DNA of 44,680 nucleotides from Candidatus Epulonipiscioides gigas (GTDB lineage Bacteria > Bacillota > Clostridia > Lachnospirales > Cellulosilyticaceae). A program made the position numbers and the translations under genes. Positions 41,668 to 44,680 of this stretch are shown in pieces. The stretch spans positions 1-44,680 of the forward strand of contig LJHE01000053.1 of the NCBI GenBank assembly GCA_001983555.1. Reading direction: 5' to 3'. The notes below the pieces were generated by a model that saw only the letters and a program-made list of their open reading frames with translations, was not told where the DNA came from and made no database searches. Each line of letters starts with the position of its first letter. Position 1 is the stretch's first letter.

Positions 41668-42876
41668 ATGTTAATAGTTCAAAAATATGGTGGAAGCTCT
41701 GTAGCAGATGCAACACGTGTTAAAAATGTTGCTAATAGAATTGCCAAAACATATCAACAAGGAAATGGCGTAATTGTTGTTTTATCTGCACAAGGAGATA
41801 CAACAGACGAATTAATCGCAAAAGCAAAAGAAATAAGCTCTAATCCATCAAAACGTGAAATGGATATGCTACTTACAACAGGTGAGCAACAATCTGTAGC
41901 TCTTATGGCTATGGCACTTGCAGAACTTGGCGTTCCAGCAATTTCTTTAAATGCTGCTCAAGTAAAAATGCATACTTCACGAGATTATGGAGTTGCAAGA
42001 CTTAAAAAGATTGAGACTGGAAGAATAGAATCAGAATTATATAGAAAAAATGTTGTTATTGTAACAGGTTTCCAAGGAATTAACAGATATGAAGATTTGA
42101 CAACGCTAGGACGAGGCGGCTCTGATACAACAGCTGTTGCAATTGCTGCAGCATTAAATGCAGATAAATGTGAAATATACACAGATGTTGATGGTGTATA
42201 TACTGCAGACCCAAGAATTGTACCTAATGCAAAAAAACTAGAAGAAATAACTTATAGTGAGATGTTAGAACTTGCGTCTTTAGGAGCAAAAGTTCTTCAT
42301 AATCGCTCTGTAGAAATGGCAAAAAGGTATAATGTAGAGCTTGTAGTACGTTCTAGCTTAAATGAATCAGAAGGAACAACTGTTAAGGAGGAAACTGAAG
42401 TGGAAAAAATGTTAATTAGTGGAGTGGCAGGAGACGACAATGTAGCAAGAGTATCTCTTTTAAAAATTGTTGATAAACCTGGTAAAGCATTTGAAATATT
42501 TAATGCTCTTGGAAAAAATAATATCAATGTTGACATTATAATCCAATCTGTTGCAACAGATGGTAAGAGAAATATTTCTTTTAGCATAGATAAAGATTCT
42601 CTTGAAGATGTTAAGAAAATTGTTGAGGCTAACATCAAAAAATGGGGCGTTGCAGGTGTTGAATATGATGAAAATCTTGCAAAAGTTTCAGTTGTAGGAG
42701 CTGGTATGGTATCAAATGCAGGTGTTGCTTCTAAAGTATTTGAAGCTATGTATGATGCAGATGTAAATATCAATATAATTTCAACTTCTGAAATAAAAAT
42801 CTCTATTTTAATTGAAAAAGATGATATGAAACGTGCAATGAGAGCAATTCATGATAAATTTAATCTTGGTAATTAA
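41668..42876 (+). CDS. lysC: Aspartokinase (alpha subunit, with embedded beta subunit)
   Basis: A 402-aa kinase, the first step of the aspartate pathway to Lys, Thr, Met and diaminopimelate. The kinase domain (1-240) has VQKYGGSSVADATRV, TTGEQQSVALMA, TLGRGGSDTTAVAIAAAL and EIYTDVDGVYTADPR. Two ACT domains follow (about 265-335 and 345-402) with VSVVGAGMVSNAGVASKVFEAM. Length and layout match the Bacillus aspartokinase II type, in which an internal start gives a separate regulatory subunit. The same signal is present here (42385-42402). No riboswitch is seen in the short gap upstream. A strong terminator follows. Confidence 0.96.
   Translation: MLIVQKYGGSSVADATRVKNVANRIAKTYQQGNGVIVVLSAQGDTTDELIAKAKEISSNPSKREMDMLLTTGEQQSVALMAMALAELGVPAISLNAAQVKMHTSRDYGVARLKKIETGRIESELYRKNVVIVTGFQGINRYEDLTTLGRGGSDTTAVAIAAALNADKCEIYTDVDGVYTADPRIVPNAKKLEEITYSEMLELASLGAKVLHNRSVEMAKRYNVELVVRSSLNESEGTTVKEETEVEKMLISGVAGDDNVARVSLLKIVDKPGKAFEIFNALGKNNINVDIIIQSVATDGKRNISFSIDKDSLEDVKKIVEANIKKWGVAGVEYDENLAKVSVVGAGMVSNAGVASKVFEAMYDADVNINIISTSEIKISILIEKDDMKRAMRAIHDKFNLGN
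42385..42402 (+). promoter_or_regulatory. Internal translation start for the aspartokinase beta subunit
   Basis: AAGGAGG (42385-42391), eight bases, then in-frame GTG (42400-42402) inside lysC, between the kinase and ACT domains. It would give a protein of about 158 aa carrying both ACT domains. In B. subtilis LysC this arrangement forms an alpha2-beta2 enzyme. Confidence 0.7.
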
Positions 42877-42884
42877 TGTATATT

Positions 42885-42916
42885 AAGGACACAATAATCC
42901 GTGTCCTTATTTTTTT
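42885..42916 (+). terminator. Intrinsic terminator of lysC
   Basis: AAGGACAC (42885-42892) pairs with GTGTCCTT (42901-42908), then A and seven T. The T run overlaps the stop of the convergent gene. Confidence 0.92.
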
Positions 42917-44273
42917 AGTTTTTAAAGCTATGAATTGGAGCTGGAACACGTCCACATCTCGAAATCAATTTTTCGCAAGATGCTGTATTAACTTTCATAA
43001 TTGGAGCAGTTCCTAATAGGCCACCAAATTCAACAGATTGACCAATGCTCTTTCCAAATACAGGAATAATTCTAACAGCAGTTGTTTTTCCGTTTATCAT
43101 CCCTATTGCCATCTCATCTCCAATAATTCCAGAAATTGTACTAGCTGAAGTATCTCCTGGGACAGCTACCATATCAAGTCCCACAGAACAAACACATGTC
43201 ATAGCCTCAAGTTTTTCAAGGGTTAAAATTCCAGATCGAGCGGCTTCAATCATAGCATGGTCTTCACTTACTGGAATAAATGCTCCACTAAGTCCACCCA
43301 CTCTTGATGATGCCATAACACCACCTTTTTTTACTGCATCATTTAAAATTGCAAGTGCTAAAGTTGAACCAGGGGAACCCGCAACATCAACGCCCATTTC
43401 TTCCAAAATTTCAGCAACACTATCACCAATAGCTGGAGTTGGAGCAAGCGATAGGTCTATTATTCCAAATGGAACACCCAAATTTTGAGCAACTTCTTGT
43501 GCCACCATCTGTCCTGCTCTTGTCATTTTAAAAGAAGTACGCTTAATACATTCACACATTTTTTCAAAACTTTCTCCACGTACATTCATTAATGCTCTTT
43601 TAACAACTCCAGGTCCACTTACCCCAACATGTATCACTGTATCACATTGTCCTACACCATGAAAAGCTCCTGCCATAAATGGATTATCATCTGGAGAATT
43701 ACAAAATACAACAAATTTAGCACAACCTATGCTACCTTGATTAGCTGTAAGTTTGGATGTTTCTTTTATAACTTCACCAAGCTCTTTAACTACATCCATA
43801 TTTATTCCAGTTCTAGTACTTCCAACATTTACAGATGCACATACTCTTTCAGTTTGACTAAGCGCCTCGGGTAAGCTCTGAATTAAAGTTTTAGCTGAAT
43901 TGCTATAGCCTTTATCCACAAGAGCAGAAAATCCACCAATAAAATTTACACCCACTTCAGAGCTTACTTTATCTAAAGTTTTTGCAATTTTAACATATGA
44001 CTTTGCCTTTGTAGCTGCTGCAACTAGAGCAATAGGTGTTATTGCAATTCGTTTATTTACAACTGGAATAGAATATTTTAGAGCTACATCATCAGCAATT
44101 TTTACAAGGTTCTTACTTTCAAATGCTATCTTATCATAGATTTTAGTACAAAGTTTATCCAAATCATCACAACTAACATCGAGCAAATCAATACCCATTG
44201 TAATTGTTCTAATATCAAGATTTTCTTCCTGTATCATCTTATTTGTTTCTAATATTTCTAAATGAGAAATCAT
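42915..44273 (-). CDS. UPF0210 (DUF711, PFL-family) protein
   Basis: A 452-aa soluble protein at the family length. Recognisable phrases: [18 protein letters not shown]-like (19-33), [95 protein letters not shown] and [20 protein letters not shown]. The structure of relatives is known to be pyruvate formate-lyase-like in fold, but no glycyl radical motif is present and the activity is not established. It is encoded 14 bp after an ACT-domain protein, the standard partner, suggesting a small-molecule-regulated enzyme. Confidence 0.92.
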   Translation of the reverse strand: MISHLEILETNKMIQEENLDIRTITMGIDLLDVSCDDLDKLCTKIYDKIAFESKNLVKIADDVALKYSIPVVNKRIAITPIALVAAATKAKSYVKIAKTLDKVSSEVGVNFIGGFSALVDKGYSNSAKTLIQSLPEALSQTERVCASVNVGSTRTGINMDVVKELGEVIKETSKLTANQGSIGCAKFVVFCNSPDDNPFMAGAFHGVGQCDTVIHVGVSGPGVVKRALMNVRGESFEKMCECIKRTSFKMTRAGQMVAQEVAQNLGVPFGIIDLSLAPTPAIGDSVAEILEEMGVDVAGSPGSTLALAILNDAVKKGGVMASSRVGGLSGAFIPVSEDHAMIEAARSGILTLEKLEAMTCVCSVGLDMVAVPGDTSASTISGIIGDEMAIGMINGKTTAVRIIPVFGKSIGQSVEFGGLLGTAPIMKVNTASCEKLISRCGRVPAPIHSFKN

Positions 44274-44287
44274 ATTTTTAACATCTC

Positions 44288-44560
44288 CTAAACTCTATGC
44301 ATACAAGTAAAAATATCTTCATGTTGCACTTTAATTTGTACACCAAGCTCTTTACTACAATCATCTAATTTTGTTACAAGCTCATTATAAGGAATATTAT
44401 TATTATCTAAATCTACTATCATAAGCATATTAAAATAATCTTGTAAAATTGTCTGAGAAATATCAAGAATATTTACATTGTTTTCGCTTAGCAAAATACA
44501 TACCTTACCTATTATTCCAACTTTATCTTTACCTATTACTGTAATTATGCCTTTTTTCAT
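44288..44560 (-). CDS. ACT-domain protein (UPF0237)
   Basis: A 90-aa stand-alone ACT domain: [21 protein letters not shown], then [40 protein letters not shown], with a short C-terminal tail [10 protein letters not shown]. The start is the second of two adjacent ATGs, five bases after GGAGG. ACT domains bind amino acids or similar ligands as dimers. The gene is first in a two-gene unit with the UPF0210 gene, a pairing conserved across Firmicutes, and probably supplies ligand control. The remaining 108 bp to the window end hold an AT-rich promoter region with a TATAAT at about 44629 on the plus strand and no gene. Confidence 0.92.
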   Translation of the reverse strand: MKKGIITVIGKDKVGIIGKVCILLSENNVNILDISQTILQDYFNMLMIVDLDNNNIPYNELVTKLDDCSKELGVQIKVQHEDIFTCMHRV

Positions 44561-44680
44561 CATATCCTCCAATTAGTTCTTAAGGTCTTGTTAAGTTAAA
44601 AATAAATAGAGCTTTGTTTCCTATTGAGATATAATAGAATTATCACAAACCATTAATCTCCCAGAAAGGATTCAAAGCTC

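Noticed and set aside
43629-43874. Plus-strand open frame with many Ser/Cys residues inside the UPF0210 gene
   Set aside because: It is an antisense shadow of a conserved coding region without a ribosome binding site.
1-44680. CRISPR array, prophage, insertion sequence or RNA genes
   Set aside because: I saw no regularly spaced repeats, transposase, integrase or phage structural genes, and no tRNA or rRNA signatures. The palindromic repeats are dispersed and not CRISPR-like.

Overview
The window is AT-rich DNA (visibly about 30% G+C) from a low-GC Gram-positive anaerobe. The clostridial type of the genes supports Firmicutes, probably Clostridia: strong AAGGAGG-type ribosome binding sites, a short HisG with a HisZ partner, a prfB programmed frameshift, an anaerobic sulfatase-maturase relative, YesM/YesN-type two-component proteins and an ACT/UPF0210 pair. 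I cannot name the genus from sequence alone.

Region 1 (1-6.5 kb): the 3' part of typA, an unrecognised 183-aa protein (copy A of a duplicated family), an anSME-type radical SAM protein, a Bax inhibitor-1-like membrane protein, a YcdB/YcdC-like secreted protein and a rhomboid protease. Region 2 (6.5-16.4 kb) is accessory in character. It starts with a palindromic dispersed repeat. A histidine kinase/OmpR regulator pair follows, divergent from two paralogous secreted Lys/Glu-rich helical proteins whose promoters share a triplet of 11-bp direct repeats. Then come a YesM/YesN pair, a lone ABC exporter, a small secreted P-domain-like protein and copy B of the 183-aa family. Copies A and B lie in inverted orientation and share a promoter block and a structured 3' RNA element.

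Region 3 (16.3-20 kb): the last 16 codons of a lost CUT1 sugar permease, a tandem lamin-tail protein without a signal peptide, a probably frameshifted small gene, a FetA/FetB-like exporter and trpS. Region 4 (20.4-26 kb): one minus-strand operon of MacB-type ATPase, a 1043-aa repeat-containing anchored ectodomain protein, an FtsX/MacB permease and an ArsD-like protein that has lost its metalloid-binding cysteines.

Region 5 (26.2-33.5 kb): a compact hisZGDCBHAF(IE) operon with overlapping or abutting genes. Region 6 (33.5-39.7 kb): secreted amidase-domain and CAP proteins, prfB with its +1 frameshift, a small hypothetical protein, a 541-aa protein carrying three flagellin-like modules, and a DUF2975/Xre pair. 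Region 7 (39.8-44.7 kb): a polytopic DUF4153/4173-like protein with a partial copy downstream, aspartokinase lysC with an internal start for its regulatory subunit, and the UPF0210/ACT pair.

The most unusual elements are four: the three-module flagellin-like protein, whose N terminus and ribosome binding site resemble those of the duplicated 183-aa family; the cysteine-less ArsD in an ABC operon; the two-component system with matched 11-bp boxes in front of two paralogous secreted proteins; and the decayed sugar-uptake locus next to an orphan YesMN pair. All functional statements about these are inferences from sequence pattern.
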